Assembly (NCBI GenBank): GCA_026710945.1
Contig: JAPOQA010000002.1
Location: 1 to 57,882 of the forward strand
DNA: 57,882 nt
Source of the DNA: Chloroflexota bacterium
GTDB taxonomy: Bacteria > Chloroflexota > UBA11872 > VXOZ01
Reading direction: 5' to 3'
Shown: positions 44,709 through 53,606 of the stretch, piece after piece
How the letters are laid out: every line of letters starts with the position of its first letter
Position numbering within the stretch: the stretch's first letter is position 1
Position numbers and translations under genes: made by a program
The notes under the pieces: generated by a model
Seen by the model: the letters and a program-made list of their open reading frames with translations, nothing else
Told to the model about the DNA's origin: nothing
The model's database searches: none

Positions 44709-45404
44709 CTAGCCTCGGCTCTTTGGCTCCATGGTCTCGATCATCGGCAGCAAGCGCTCGTAGAGCTCCGCCGTGGCGCGGGCGTCTTTGAGACAATAGG
44801 TGGCGATGTCGTCATACCTGCCGTCGGCAAATGCCTTGGGGACTGCGCTGCCGGTCAGGCCCTCTTTGGGATCGCCTATGCCGAACTGGTGGCACCAGAA
44901 ACGCAGGCTGTACGGCTGAATGGCGCGGTGGAAGCTCATGACTTCCTGCAAGTCGCAGTGATCGCGGAAACTAAAGCGGTAGGGCATGAGGTTGCGGCTG
45001 GGGCGGACACCATTCACGGCGGAGCGCAGCATGAGGATGGGGCAGTCAAAGCCGCGCCCGTTGTACGTGACAATCGTGCCGAACTGTGGGACGAGCTGCC
45101 AAAACTGCTCAAGTATCTCCTCCTCACTGCCATGGAAGACGCGCGCGCCGTCGTGGATTTCATGCCATTCCCGCCCGCCGGTCGGGTTGTTGACGAGCAC
45201 GCCGCCACTCTGCTCGCCGGGCCGCCACATGCCGATGGAGACAACTTTCGCGGCGCCGGGATACAGCGCCAATTGGCCCGGAAACGCCGCAAGCTCTTCA
45301 TCGTTCTTTGCCCGGCCTTTCAGGTAATCCTGGATTTCGGGCACGAAGCCCTCCCACGGCTGATGCGTCGTCTCGATGTCAATGGCTAGCGGCTGTGAAG
45401 CCAT
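44709..45404 (-). CDS. DnaQ-like 3'-5' exonuclease (predicted PolB-type)
   Basis: A 231-residue RNase H-fold exonuclease. The DEDD catalytic residues are visible: Asp9-x-Glu11 in LAIDIETTHQ, an Asp in TIVTYNGRGFDCPIL, and an Asp in YCLKDARATAELYE. In layout it resembles the predicted 3'-5' exonuclease related to DNA polymerase B proofreading domains, without the polymerase. It may act in DNA repair or RNA end trimming. An AAGGAG ribosome site lies ten bases before the ATG. Confidence 0.82.
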   Translation of the reverse strand: MASQPLAIDIETTHQPWEGFVPEIQDYLKGRAKNDEELAAFPGQLALYPGAAKVVSIGMWRPGEQSGGVLVNNPTGGREWHEIHDGARVFHGSEEEILEQFWQLVPQFGTIVTYNGRGFDCPILMLRSAVNGVRPSRNLMPYRFSFRDHCDLQEVMSFHRAIQPYSLRFWCHQFGIGDPKEGLTGSAVPKAFADGRYDDIATYCLKDARATAELYERLLPMIETMEPKSRG

Positions 45405-45589
45405 AGGTTAATTTCTCCTTGGCGTGAAGACCGTCGGCGCACAAGACCTCTCCGGCTTTGGTCGCCGTGCAGCGCTTGGCATCGTAGCGCAAGCGGTACG
45501 ACTATGGCTATAGACGCAATGGCTACAGCCGCAGATTAAGGGGTCAAGTATACCTCACTCCGTCATAGTAACGAAATAACAGTCCCCAC

Positions 45590-46170
45590 CGTCACCCCAA
45601 CCCCACGGTCATTTCGGTCCTCTTGTCATTGCGAGCCCACTGTCATTGCGAGCCTACTGTCATTTCGAGCGCAGCGAGAAATCTAGGGTTCTCAACCCAC
45701 TGTCACGCGGCTCAGTCTACCAATATTCTAGACTCCTCACTCCGTTCGGAGTGACAAGCTCAGGGGTTCCACAAGCCCGACCGTCACTCCAATCCCACTG
45801 TCATCGCGATCCCACCGTCTTTTCGAGCCTACTGTCATTTCGAGCCCACTGTCATTGCGAGCCTACTGTCATTTCGAGCGCAGCGAGAAATCTAGGATTC
45901 TCGACCCACTATCTCGCGGCTCAGTCAACCAATATCCTAGACTCCTCACTCCGTTCGGAGTGACAAGCCCAGGGGTTCCACAAGCCCCACCGTCACTCCA
46001 ATCCCACCGTCATCGCGATCCCACCGTCTTTTCGAGCCTTCTGTCACTGCGAGCCTACTGTCATTTCGAGCGCAGCGAGAAATCTAGGGTTCTCAACCCA
46101 CTATCACGCGGCTCAGTCAACCAATATTCTAGACTCCTCACTCCGTTCGGAGTGACAGACCTAGGGGTTC
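45590..46170. repeat. three tandem units of a CATTTCGAG...TCTAG repeat
   Basis: Near-identical units start at 45661, 45870 and 46062 (periods 209 and 192). Each carries an inner inverted pair: TCATTTCGAGCGCAGCGAG and its counterpart CACTCCGTTCGGAGTGACA. The third unit is shorter. Long open frames here encode CHFERSEKS-type low-complexity sequence and are rejected as genes. The repeat unit is related to the inner part of the MITE copies. Confidence 0.8.
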
Positions 46171-46287
46171 TCACTAATGACAGACCTGTTTCGTTGCTCC
46201 GGTTGACAAGGCGCCTTGGTATGCGCCGCACCATTCTTAGGCGTCGGTCTCGCGTTACCCATACACAATAGAATTGCCGCACGTGAC

Positions 46288-47586
46288 CTAGGCAGACGCC
46301 GCATCGGTCTGCTGCTCACGTTCCCAGGCGCGGAGTTCGTCCTGATGGTCTGCTAGCTTGTGCAGGACGTCGAGGAGGCGGTCCATGTCGCTTAGGGGTC
46401 CCAGGAACGTCGCATGCGGGAGGCAGAGCGCTTCTTCCGCGTAGATGCGTTCCGTTTCCGGCAGGTAGACCTTACGATAGTCGATCTCCTTGCCGTAGAA
46501 CGAACACGTAAAGGGATGCCCGGTGCGGCCGAAGTTCATCTCCTGGAAGATCGGGTTGCGGTAGACCGGTTGGGTGTGGCCCGTGTGCACGCGCAGTCCC
46601 TCGGCGTTCAGGGCTTTCATGACCGTGTCGCGTGCGATGCCGCCGAACTGCGCGCTATGGTACTTGAAGTGCCAGAAGTAGAAACCCCAGCGGGTCACGC
46701 GGGGATCGCGGTAGAGCGGCGAGAAACCGTCAATCTGCGCAAGCTGCTCTGACAGGAAAGTGACATTGCGCTCGCGGGTGGCGGTCTGCGCTGCCAGGCG
46801 GGCGAGTTGTGCGTTTCCAATGGCGCCCTGCCACTCGGTCATGCGCAGGTTCGTGCTGGGAATGTGGTGCTCGTAGAAGGGGCGGCCCGGATAGCGTCCG
46901 ATGTTGTGGAAGGAGGATGCATGTTGCGCCACCTCCTCCTTACTCGTTAAGACCATACCGCCTTCGCCGGTGGTGAGGGTCTTCCCCATCTGAAAGCTGA
47001 AACCCCCGCAATCGCCAATTGCGCCGGTACCGACGCCCTTCCACTGCGAGCCATGGGAGTGCGCGCAGTCAGAGACGATGGCGATGTTGTATTTGGCCCC
47101 GATGGCTTGCAGCGCGTCCATGTCGCAGGGCATGCCGCCGTAGTCTACGGGCATCACCGCCCTGGTCTTTGGCGTAATGGCAGCCTCCACAGCCTTGGGG
47201 TCGATAGTGTAGTTGCGCGGGTCGCAGTCTACGAAGATGGGAATGGCATTGGCCTGCAGCACAGCGGAAGCACTCGCCACAAAGGTAACGGCAGGGACAA
47301 TTACCTCGTCTCCCGCTTCCACACCCACGGCCCGCAGCGCGGCCTCCAGCGCCACGGTGCCGTTTGCCACAGCTATGCCGTACGTGGCGTCCTGGAAGGC
47401 GGCAAAGTCGCGCTCGAACCTTCCGACTTGGGAATCGTCTTGGTCTGCGTGCCCGCCCCGCCACCAGATGCCGCTCTCCAACACGCCTTCCAACAGCGCG
47501 TGTTCTTCCTCACCAAAGACCGGCCAGGACTTGCCGAGCGGTTCAGCGATTGCAGGCGAGCCGCCGGTAAGCGCAAGTTTTCCCAT
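46288..47586 (-). CDS. DegT/DnrJ/EryC1/StrS-family aminotransferase
   Basis: A 432-residue PLP-dependent enzyme. Features are FERDFAAFQDATYGIAVANGTVALEAALRA, the GDEVIVPAVTFVASASAVL segment, Asp173 in IVSDCAHSHGS that holds the PLP nitrogen, and the Schiff-base Lys202 in GGFSFQMGKTLTTGEGGMV. Family members aminate keto-sugars for antibiotic or cell-surface sugars, but some act on other compounds, such as in the synthesis of AHBA. No sugar nucleotide genes are adjacent. A clear AAGGAG site precedes the ATG. Confidence 0.93.
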   Translation of the reverse strand: MGKLALTGGSPAIAEPLGKSWPVFGEEEHALLEGVLESGIWWRGGHADQDDSQVGRFERDFAAFQDATYGIAVANGTVALEAALRAVGVEAGDEVIVPAVTFVASASAVLQANAIPIFVDCDPRNYTIDPKAVEAAITPKTRAVMPVDYGGMPCDMDALQAIGAKYNIAIVSDCAHSHGSQWKGVGTGAIGDCGGFSFQMGKTLTTGEGGMVLTSKEEVAQHASSFHNIGRYPGRPFYEHHIPSTNLRMTEWQGAIGNAQLARLAAQTATRERNVTFLSEQLAQIDGFSPLYRDPRVTRWGFYFWHFKYHSAQFGGIARDTVMKALNAEGLRVHTGHTQPVYRNPIFQEMNFGRTGHPFTCSFYGKEIDYRKVYLPETERIYAEEALCLPHATFLGPLSDMDRLLDVLHKLADHQDELRAWEREQQTDAASA

Positions 47587-47940
47587 GCAGTCATGCTCCT
47601 TGATTTCGTTATTGCTGTGGGAGCGGCATGCTGCCCTCGGTCATTCCCGCTTGCGCGGGAATGCATCATCTCCGCCCCCGCCTTGGAGTCCCGCTCCGGA
47701 ATCGGATCACGAAAAACACTTCGCAGGAAACACCATAGCCTCTACAGATTACACAGAGGCAGTGGCGGCGATTGGCTCCTTTTTCCGCGCCGGTAGTCTG
47801 CGCCCCGCGGTGAGGTGATCGTCAACATTCATGGTGATGAAGGACTGCTGTGATCCTTGCTTCCTCCCACGAGCGCCGCGACGCTCAGATTCGCCCTCAC
47901 CCCGGCCCTCTCCCTCGGGGAGAGGGTGACATACACAGCC
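47587..47940. repeat. intergenic palindromes
   Basis: A hairpin CATTCCCGC-TTGC-GCGGGAATG (about 47643-47664) and a GAGAGGG palindrome CCCTCTCCC/GGGAGAGGG (47906-47914 and 47918-47926) preceded by CCCTCACCCCGG. No gene seen. Confidence 0.7.
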
Positions 47941-49218
47941 TCAGACCGCCACCGGCTCACGCAGTTCGGCCAGCAGATTGATGGCGGCTTGCCGGATCAA
48001 GGGCTCGCTGGATGGCGCGATGGCCGCGAGGTTGGGCTCCATGCCGCCCTGGTCGAAGGCTTCCGGCGTGGGCACGTAGGCCACCTCGCGTGTCGGCCGG
48101 CTGATGACGACTGTATGCCGGAACGGCGACGCTTCCTTGATAGCCAGCACCGTATCGTGGAATAACTCACCGGGCATGTGGACAAGCGCGGTGTCGCCCA
48201 GCGTAATGACCTTCATCGGATACCGGATGGTGGGGTTTTGCTCGTACCACTCGAAGAGGAAGCGGTGGTAGCGATCATGCATCCGCGTGAAGTTGAATCG
48301 CAGCTCTTCCGGCTCTTCCGGTATCCTGCGCGCCGGAATTTCCACTTCGTGCACGTGCGTTTCCATGGCCGGCGTGTGCTCGGGTTCGATCTGCTCAAAG
48401 ACGTAAAGCGCTTGCGCGCCGACGGAACGCCCGATGCGACGTGCCGCTAAGCCATCGCGCTCGATAGGCACCACGTCGCCCAGCCCGCCTTGCGCAAAGA
48501 CAACCGGCAGCCCGGCGACCTCGCCAAAGACGTCCGCCACATAGCGCGGATAGTCGGCAGAAATACCGCCGTACTTGTCGGTGGAGCAGAGCGCGTGGCA
48601 GCCAAAGTTGATGAAGGCGCCGATGGCCTCGCCATCCAATGAGTCAAAGCGAAGCACGCTCACCTCGTCGTCTTTGCCTTGCTCGATCCACGCCGGATCG
48701 GGTGGCGATTCCTGACGATTGAAGACCATGTGCACTGTCCCGTCGGGCTTGATGAAACGGCGATTGTAGCACACGTCAGGCGCATGCCCGCCGCGCGACG
48801 CCATCCGCACGGGTACCAAGGACTCAAGCGCGTCCTGAATGCCGTCGGCAATACGTGCGCTGATCTCATCCTCGTAATTTTCGATGATCAGGTCTTGGGC
48901 GAAGATCATGATGTACGCGCCGTAGTTGGAGATGGGCGTGGAGCCGATGTGGGAAGGGCAGAAGAGCGTGGGAAAGGGCGCAATGCCGCGGGATTCTAAG
49001 TCAGCGGCTACTTTTTCGTCGAAGTCGATGCCGAGCTCGAATGCGTCCACGGCCACAATGGCAGCCGTATGCTCCTCATCTTGGAGGAGCAGTATCCGCG
49101 CCTTAAGGGGATCATAGACCGGATAGCTGCGTTCCTTCTTCTTTCCGTTTGTCCCTGGTCGGTTCTGATCGGGAGTAATGTCTACGGCCGTAAAGGCAGC
49201 GTGTAAGCCGTTGCTCAC
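47941..49218 (-). CDS. neutral/alkaline ceramidase-like domain protein
   Basis: A 425-residue protein with the outline of the neutral/alkaline non-lysosomal ceramidase N-terminal domain: AFTAVDITPDQNRPGTN start, VYDPLKARILLLQDEEHTAAIVAVDAFELG, then CPSHIGSTPISNYG where ceramidases have a H-T-H-S-G-P zinc-site motif, and FINFGCHALCSTDKYGGISADYPRYVADVF where they have a N-F-x-C-H and D-x-x-x motif. One His of the first motif is thus not conserved, so a different metal geometry or substrate is likely. The ceramidase C-terminal domain is absent. There is no signal peptide. A GGAGAGGAG site precedes the GTG start. Confidence 0.75.
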   Translation of the reverse strand: MSNGLHAAFTAVDITPDQNRPGTNGKKKERSYPVYDPLKARILLLQDEEHTAAIVAVDAFELGIDFDEKVAADLESRGIAPFPTLFCPSHIGSTPISNYGAYIMIFAQDLIIENYEDEISARIADGIQDALESLVPVRMASRGGHAPDVCYNRRFIKPDGTVHMVFNRQESPPDPAWIEQGKDDEVSVLRFDSLDGEAIGAFINFGCHALCSTDKYGGISADYPRYVADVFGEVAGLPVVFAQGGLGDVVPIERDGLAARRIGRSVGAQALYVFEQIEPEHTPAMETHVHEVEIPARRIPEEPEELRFNFTRMHDRYHRFLFEWYEQNPTIRYPMKVITLGDTALVHMPGELFHDTVLAIKEASPFRHTVVISRPTREVAYVPTPEAFDQGGMEPNLAAIAPSSEPLIRQAAINLLAELREPVAV

Positions 49219-49766
49219 CAGTGCTCTCCTCTCCGATGCGTTTGCGTACGCTTACTATGATACCTGCGGGTGCTCAATTAGCAAAGAAACCAAGAACCAG
49301 AGACGCGGACGTGCCAATTCGCGAGACCGTATTTCACGTCGCTTGTATGGTGTCCGTCTACATCTCACTGCGTTGCTCCCACGTGTCATTGTGTGTTGCA
49401 AGCAACTATTATGCAGACCGCAGCGAGGATTCAGGGTCTCAATCAAGAAAAATGCACTCGATACCGTAGCCGTATTCTACGCAGTAGCCGTACTCTACGA
49501 CGAGGAGCGGGGGACAAGCCCCCGCGCTACGGCATCTCGTATCTCGATTGCTCGTCTTACGATCGGTAGCGCAGGTTTGTAACCTGCGCTTCTGCCAAAA
49601 GGCCAGGAGAACAGATGGCAGAATCACACTATTGCCGCAATCTGAGGTGCAGTTTACCTAGCACGGACTCCATCGACCAGAGGCTTGCGCGCATTCACCA
49701 ACCTGCCGCTCGCTTATAATGGAAGAGAAGAATACCGTCCTAGAAACTTGAGAAGAAAAACCTGCG
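49219..49766. repeat. intergenic region with palindromic repeats
   Basis: Two palindromes: GCGGGGG-ACAAG-CCCCCGC (49507-49525), recurring at 57785-57803, and CGCAGGTT-TGT-AACCTGCG (49570-49588), recurring in ybeY. The latter is preceded by CGGTAG in both places. No gene seen on either strand. Confidence 0.65.
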
Positions 49767-50972
49767 ATGAAGCGTGTGGTGGTGCTGGGCTCCACGGGGT
49801 CCATCGGACAGCAGACTCTTGACGTGATTCGCGCAAATCCTGACGACTTTGCCGTCGTCGGCCTCGCTGCGGGGAGAGACGCACGGACGCTGGCTGCGCA
49901 AATTGCCGAGTTCAAGCCGCAGGCAGCCTACTGTATAGATGGCAGCGCGGCGAAGTACGTGGACGGTGCCACGCGCATCCACTCCGGAGACGACGGCATC
50001 GTTCAACTTGTCGAAGCGGTTGCGGCCGATGTGACCGTTGTGGGCACGCCAGGAATGGTCGGCGCACGAGCGACGATGGCTGCGCTGGAATGTGGGCAGG
50101 ACGTCGCGTTGGCGAATAAAGAGACACTCGTCATGGCCGGGGATCTGGTCATGCGGCAGGCCGCCGCCCACGGCGCCACCGTCCTGCCGACCGACAGCGA
50201 GCACAGCGCCATCTGGCAGTGCATTCGCGGCGAAGATCAGGCAACAGTTCGACGGATCATTCTGGCTGCATCCGGCGGTCCCTTCCGCACGGCGTCCGCA
50301 CAGGAACTGGCAGAGGTCACCCCGGAGCAAGCTCTGCAGCATCCGACGTGGTCCATGGGCGCCAAGATAACCGTAGATTCTGCCACGCTGCTTAACAAAG
50401 GCCTCGAGATCATCGAGGCGCATTGGTTGTTCGGATTGCCGTATACGCAGATCGATATCGTAATCCACCCGCAGAGCATTGTGCACGCACTCGTCGAATT
50501 CGCGGACGGGGCGGTTAAGGCGCAGTTGAGTCACCCCGACATGCGCTTGCCAATCCAGCATGCGTTGAGCTTTCCGGACCGCCCGCCGACGTACTGGGGC
50601 GGACTGGACTTTGCACGAGCGCCGGTGCTGGAGTTCTCCGCGCCGGAGAGCGCGCGGTTTCCCTGTCTCGCGCTTGCCCGCCAAGCGGCGGAAACCGGCG
50701 GCACGGCGCCCACGGTGCTCTGCGCCGCCGACGAGGTTGCCGTTGAGCTTTTCTTAGCGGGCAAAATAGGTTTCTTGGACATCTCACGCATTATTTCACA
50801 GGCACTGGAGTCTCATACGAGCACGCCGGTAGAATCATTGGATCACGTGCTCGCCGTCGCCGCTGAGACCCGGCAACTACTCTTGGAAGCCACGGCAAAG
50901 CTTCCCGTCAGTTCGGCAAGTGCCGGAGTCCGAGGGACTGGGGCAGATGGATTACCGCTTGCGCGGGAATGA
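49767..50972 (+). CDS. dxr: 1-deoxy-D-xylulose 5-phosphate reductoisomerase
   Basis: DXR converts DXP to methylerythritol phosphate with NADPH, the first committed step of the non-mevalonate isoprenoid pathway. NADPH loop VVVLGSTGSIGQQTLDVI; metal and substrate site LPTDSEHSAIWQ; conserved TWSMGAKITVDSATLLNKGLEIIEAHWLFG and HPQSIVHALVEFADG. 401 residues. The last about 20 residues (VSSASAGVRGTGADGLPLARE) are not family sequence: the coding frame runs into an ATTxCCGCTTGCGCGGGAAT repeat and takes its stop codon from it. The protease gene starts 37 bases downstream, as often seen for rseP next to dxr. Confidence 0.96.
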   Translation: MKRVVVLGSTGSIGQQTLDVIRANPDDFAVVGLAAGRDARTLAAQIAEFKPQAAYCIDGSAAKYVDGATRIHSGDDGIVQLVEAVAADVTVVGTPGMVGARATMAALECGQDVALANKETLVMAGDLVMRQAAAHGATVLPTDSEHSAIWQCIRGEDQATVRRIILAASGGPFRTASAQELAEVTPEQALQHPTWSMGAKITVDSATLLNKGLEIIEAHWLFGLPYTQIDIVIHPQSIVHALVEFADGAVKAQLSHPDMRLPIQHALSFPDRPPTYWGGLDFARAPVLEFSAPESARFPCLALARQAAETGGTAPTVLCAADEVAVELFLAGKIGFLDISRIISQALESHTSTPVESLDHVLAVAAETRQLLLEATAKLPVSSASAGVRGTGADGLPLARE

Positions 50973-50976
50973 CGGG
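50946..50976. repeat. CGCTTGCGCGGGAAT repeat at dxr 3' end
   Basis: A GATGGATTaCCGC-TTGC-GCGGGAATGAC repeat, the same type as at about 47641-47664 and 22055-22078. The TGA at 50970-50972 within it ends dxr. Confidence 0.75.
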
Positions 50977-51009
50977 CTTTCTCATACCAGACAGGATTCT
51001 TAACGAACG

Positions 51010-52038
51010 ATGTTTACCACGATCGCCGCCTTTGTCTTCGTCCTTTCACTCCTCATACTCGTCCATGAAATCGGCCATTTCGTGGCGGCACGGCGCGTAG
51101 GCATCCATGTCGTGGAGTTTGGTTTCGGTTGGCCGCCGCGGCTCTTTTCCCGGCGCATCGGCGAGACTATCTATTCGCTTAATCTCCTGCCGCTGGGCGG
51201 CTTTGTGCGCATGTTTGGAGAATTCGGCGGAGCGGAGCCCGGCAGCTTTATGAGTAAGCGGCCGGCGGAGCGCGCGGTTGTCATACTGGCAGGCGTTGCC
51301 ATGAACATCCTGATCGCGCCGGTGCTCTTCTCCCTTGCCTTTATGCTTGGAGAGCCGGTGCTAACGGATCGCATATTCGTTCAGGAAGTGATTCCGGAGA
51401 GCCCGGCTGCGGCGGTTGGCCTCCTGGCAGGCGACCGCATTCTCACGATCAATGATGTGGCCATTACTGAAATGGCGCAAGTACGCGAGCAGATAGGCAG
51501 CACGCAAGACGGCACCCCGATTCGCCTGACGATCGACCGGGACGGACGGCAGCAGGCACTGCGCGTGACACCCACCTACAATCCAGAGATAGAGCGCCTG
51601 GCGGTCGGCATCGTACTGGCGCCTGAGCAGACGTTCAAGCGCTATTGGCCGTGGGAGGCGGTATGGCTCGGCGTGAAACGCACGGGAGAGATGTTTGCAC
51701 TAATTGGCCTGGGCGTCGCCAGCCTCATACAGGGCACGGAAGAGGGGGATATACTGGGGCCGGTGGGCATTGCGTCACTTACCGGACAAGTGGCGCGTTC
51801 CGGCTTTTCCCGCTTACTCACGTTCACGGGGTTCTTGAGCATAAACCTCGCAATTATCAACCTCTTGCCCTTTCCCGGCCTCGATGGCGCCCGCTTTGTG
51901 TTTACGATTGTGGAGATGGTGCGCGGACGCCCAATGAACCCAAAGCGGGAAGCGGCCATCAATTTTGCAGGAATCATCATACTGCTTACCCTAACGGTAC
52001 TTATTACCTACCGAGATATCGTACGGCTCTTGGGTTAG
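51010..52038 (+). CDS. rseP: RseP-type site-2 metalloprotease (M50)
   Basis: A 342-residue zinc protease in the cytoplasmic membrane that cleaves membrane-embedded regulators or signal-peptide remnants. The active site in the first helix is HEIGHFVAARR (His19, Glu20, His23). A PDZ domain follows (about residues 118-200, VIPESPAAAVGLLAGDRILTIND). The third zinc ligand lies in LLPFPGLDGARFVF near the C-terminus, with four membrane helices overall. The position directly after dxr is common in many bacteria. No strong ribosome site; possible coupling to dxr. Confidence 0.92.
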   Translation: MFTTIAAFVFVLSLLILVHEIGHFVAARRVGIHVVEFGFGWPPRLFSRRIGETIYSLNLLPLGGFVRMFGEFGGAEPGSFMSKRPAERAVVILAGVAMNILIAPVLFSLAFMLGEPVLTDRIFVQEVIPESPAAAVGLLAGDRILTINDVAITEMAQVREQIGSTQDGTPIRLTIDRDGRQQALRVTPTYNPEIERLAVGIVLAPEQTFKRYWPWEAVWLGVKRTGEMFALIGLGVASLIQGTEEGDILGPVGIASLTGQVARSGFSRLLTFTGFLSINLAIINLLPFPGLDGARFVFTIVEMVRGRPMNPKREAAINFAGIIILLTLTVLITYRDIVRLLG

Positions 52039-52133
52039 CACTGCGTGCGGGCGGCTCTATGTACCGTCACAATGTGCTACAATATTGAGCACAGTCCGTC
52101 TGGGCTGGGGTGGGCAACGAAGGGGATTCACGT

Positions 52134-53276
52134 TTGTCTCAGGCATTCTCCTTTCGGATTCCGCAAGCTATTGAGTTTGGGCCCGGAGTTCACCATCGGC
52201 TCCCTGCGCTTTTGCGCGCGCGCTCGACTGAGCGTGTCTTGCTAATCACAGATCCCGGGCTCGTCGCTGCCGGTGTGGCGACAACAATTGAGAGCACATT
52301 GACTGCTGCTGGGAGCGAAGTAGTTCTCTTTCAAGATGTGCCACCGGAACCCCATCTCGACGACGTGGAGCGGTGTCGCGCGTTTGCCGCTGCACAGCAC
52401 GCATCACTAGTCGTGGGTGTGGGCGGCGGCAGTGTGCTCGACTGCGCCAAGATTGTGGGTGGCTTTGCTTCAAGTACGCAGCCTTTGGCCGACTTTCTCG
52501 ACCGTGAAGACGAAAGCCTTGCGCCGGGACTGCCAATCTATCTCCTGCCCACCACCGCAGGATCGGGGGCTGAGGCGACCACCGGGGCCATCGTCACGGT
52601 CAACGGGCGCAAGTGCCGCCTGGCGGGCAGCTACGTACACCCGGTGGTGGCCATCATTGACCCTACGTTTACCCGGAGCTTACCGGCAAGCATCACAATC
52701 GCAGGCGGTCTGGACGCGCTAACGCACGCGATAGAGTCCTATGCAGCGCGGCGGGCAAGCCCCATGAGCCGGTTGTATTCTCGAGAAGCCTTTCGTCTCA
52801 TCCTGACGTCGCTGCCGCGCGTACTAGAGGACGGGGACGACATGGAGGCACGCAGCGATATGTCGCTGGCAGCCCTATATGCCGGCATTGCCGTTGCAAA
52901 TGCGGGCGCAGGCGCGGTTCATGCCCTCGCATACCCGCTGGGCGGACGGACCAACATCCCCCACGGCATTGCCAACGCAATTCTTCTCCCGCATGTGCTG
53001 CGACAGAATGTGGCGACTAATCCCGAATCCTACGTCGCCCTTTGCACCGAGCAAGACTCTCGCAGCGCGGGCGCTCAATGCGACGCTCTGCTTGACGCCG
53101 TGCAAGGTCTGCTCCATTCGCTGAAAACGCCGACACACCTTGCCGAAATCGGCATGCAAGATGCCACGCTACCCGCGCTGGCGAAAGAAGCCCATACTAT
53201 TCGGCGTCTCCTGGACAATAACGTGCGCGACTACAGCCCTGCGGAAATTCTTGCCATATATGAAGCGGCTTGGTGA
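52134..53276 (+). CDS. iron-containing alcohol dehydrogenase
   Basis: About 380 residues, group III (iron-dependent) alcohol dehydrogenase fold. NAD loop VVGVGGGSVLDCAKIV; metal region GGLDALTHAIESYAA and HALAYPLGGRTNIPHGIANAILLPHV hold the Asp and three His ligands. The TTG at 52134 has AAGGGG before it and directly precedes the family start SFRIPQAIEFGPG; a GTG at 52110 adds eight residues and is an alternative. The substrate may be a primary alcohol, lactaldehyde or glycerol-like. It may be read through from dxr-rseP (72-96 base gap). Confidence 0.9.
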   Translation: MSQAFSFRIPQAIEFGPGVHHRLPALLRARSTERVLLITDPGLVAAGVATTIESTLTAAGSEVVLFQDVPPEPHLDDVERCRAFAAAQHASLVVGVGGGSVLDCAKIVGGFASSTQPLADFLDREDESLAPGLPIYLLPTTAGSGAEATTGAIVTVNGRKCRLAGSYVHPVVAIIDPTFTRSLPASITIAGGLDALTHAIESYAARRASPMSRLYSREAFRLILTSLPRVLEDGDDMEARSDMSLAALYAGIAVANAGAGAVHALAYPLGGRTNIPHGIANAILLPHVLRQNVATNPESYVALCTEQDSRSAGAQCDALLDAVQGLLHSLKTPTHLAEIGMQDATLPALAKEAHTIRRLLDNNVRDYSPAEILAIYEAAW

Positions 53277-53606
53277 CCGCATGGCCTGCCATATAGTATC
53301 GTCTACTCTGAAGGTAATACGTCACGCTCGCAGATGAAACGTTACGAGCCCTCGCGGCAATCTCCTGCTGTCTTTCCACCGCCTAGTTCTCAGTTACCGG
53401 GATCTCCAGAGAATTAGAAGCTGCCGTAAAGAGAGATTGGTCTTCAAGGGAAGAAACCCAATGCAACGAAAAACCCCTGAACACGTGCACCACAAGCGAG
53501 TAGCGTATGCCGGTGAGTACTGGCTGGCCCCAGCCAGTACTCCCTCTCAAGCGGCCGCTTTCAGACTTCCGAGCAGCTTGTCCACGACAACCTCATTGCG
53601 TAGCCC
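53277..53606. repeat. intergenic region with a perfect hairpin
   Basis: GAGTACTGGCTGG-CC-CCAGCCAGTACTC (53515-53542) is a perfect 13-bp inverted repeat, without a clear T-run on either side. No gene seen. It could act as a weak terminator or as a protein site. Confidence 0.5.

Noticed and set aside
45646-46271. open frames encoding MRAYCHFERSEKS-like proteins
   Set aside because: They are translations of the tandem repeat; such products are commonly annotated by mistake in repeat-rich genomes.
46020-46724. possible CRISPR array at the tandem repeats around 45.6-46.2 kb
   Set aside because: Units are ~190-210 bp and nearly identical, without short direct repeats separated by unique spacers, and no cas genes are present.
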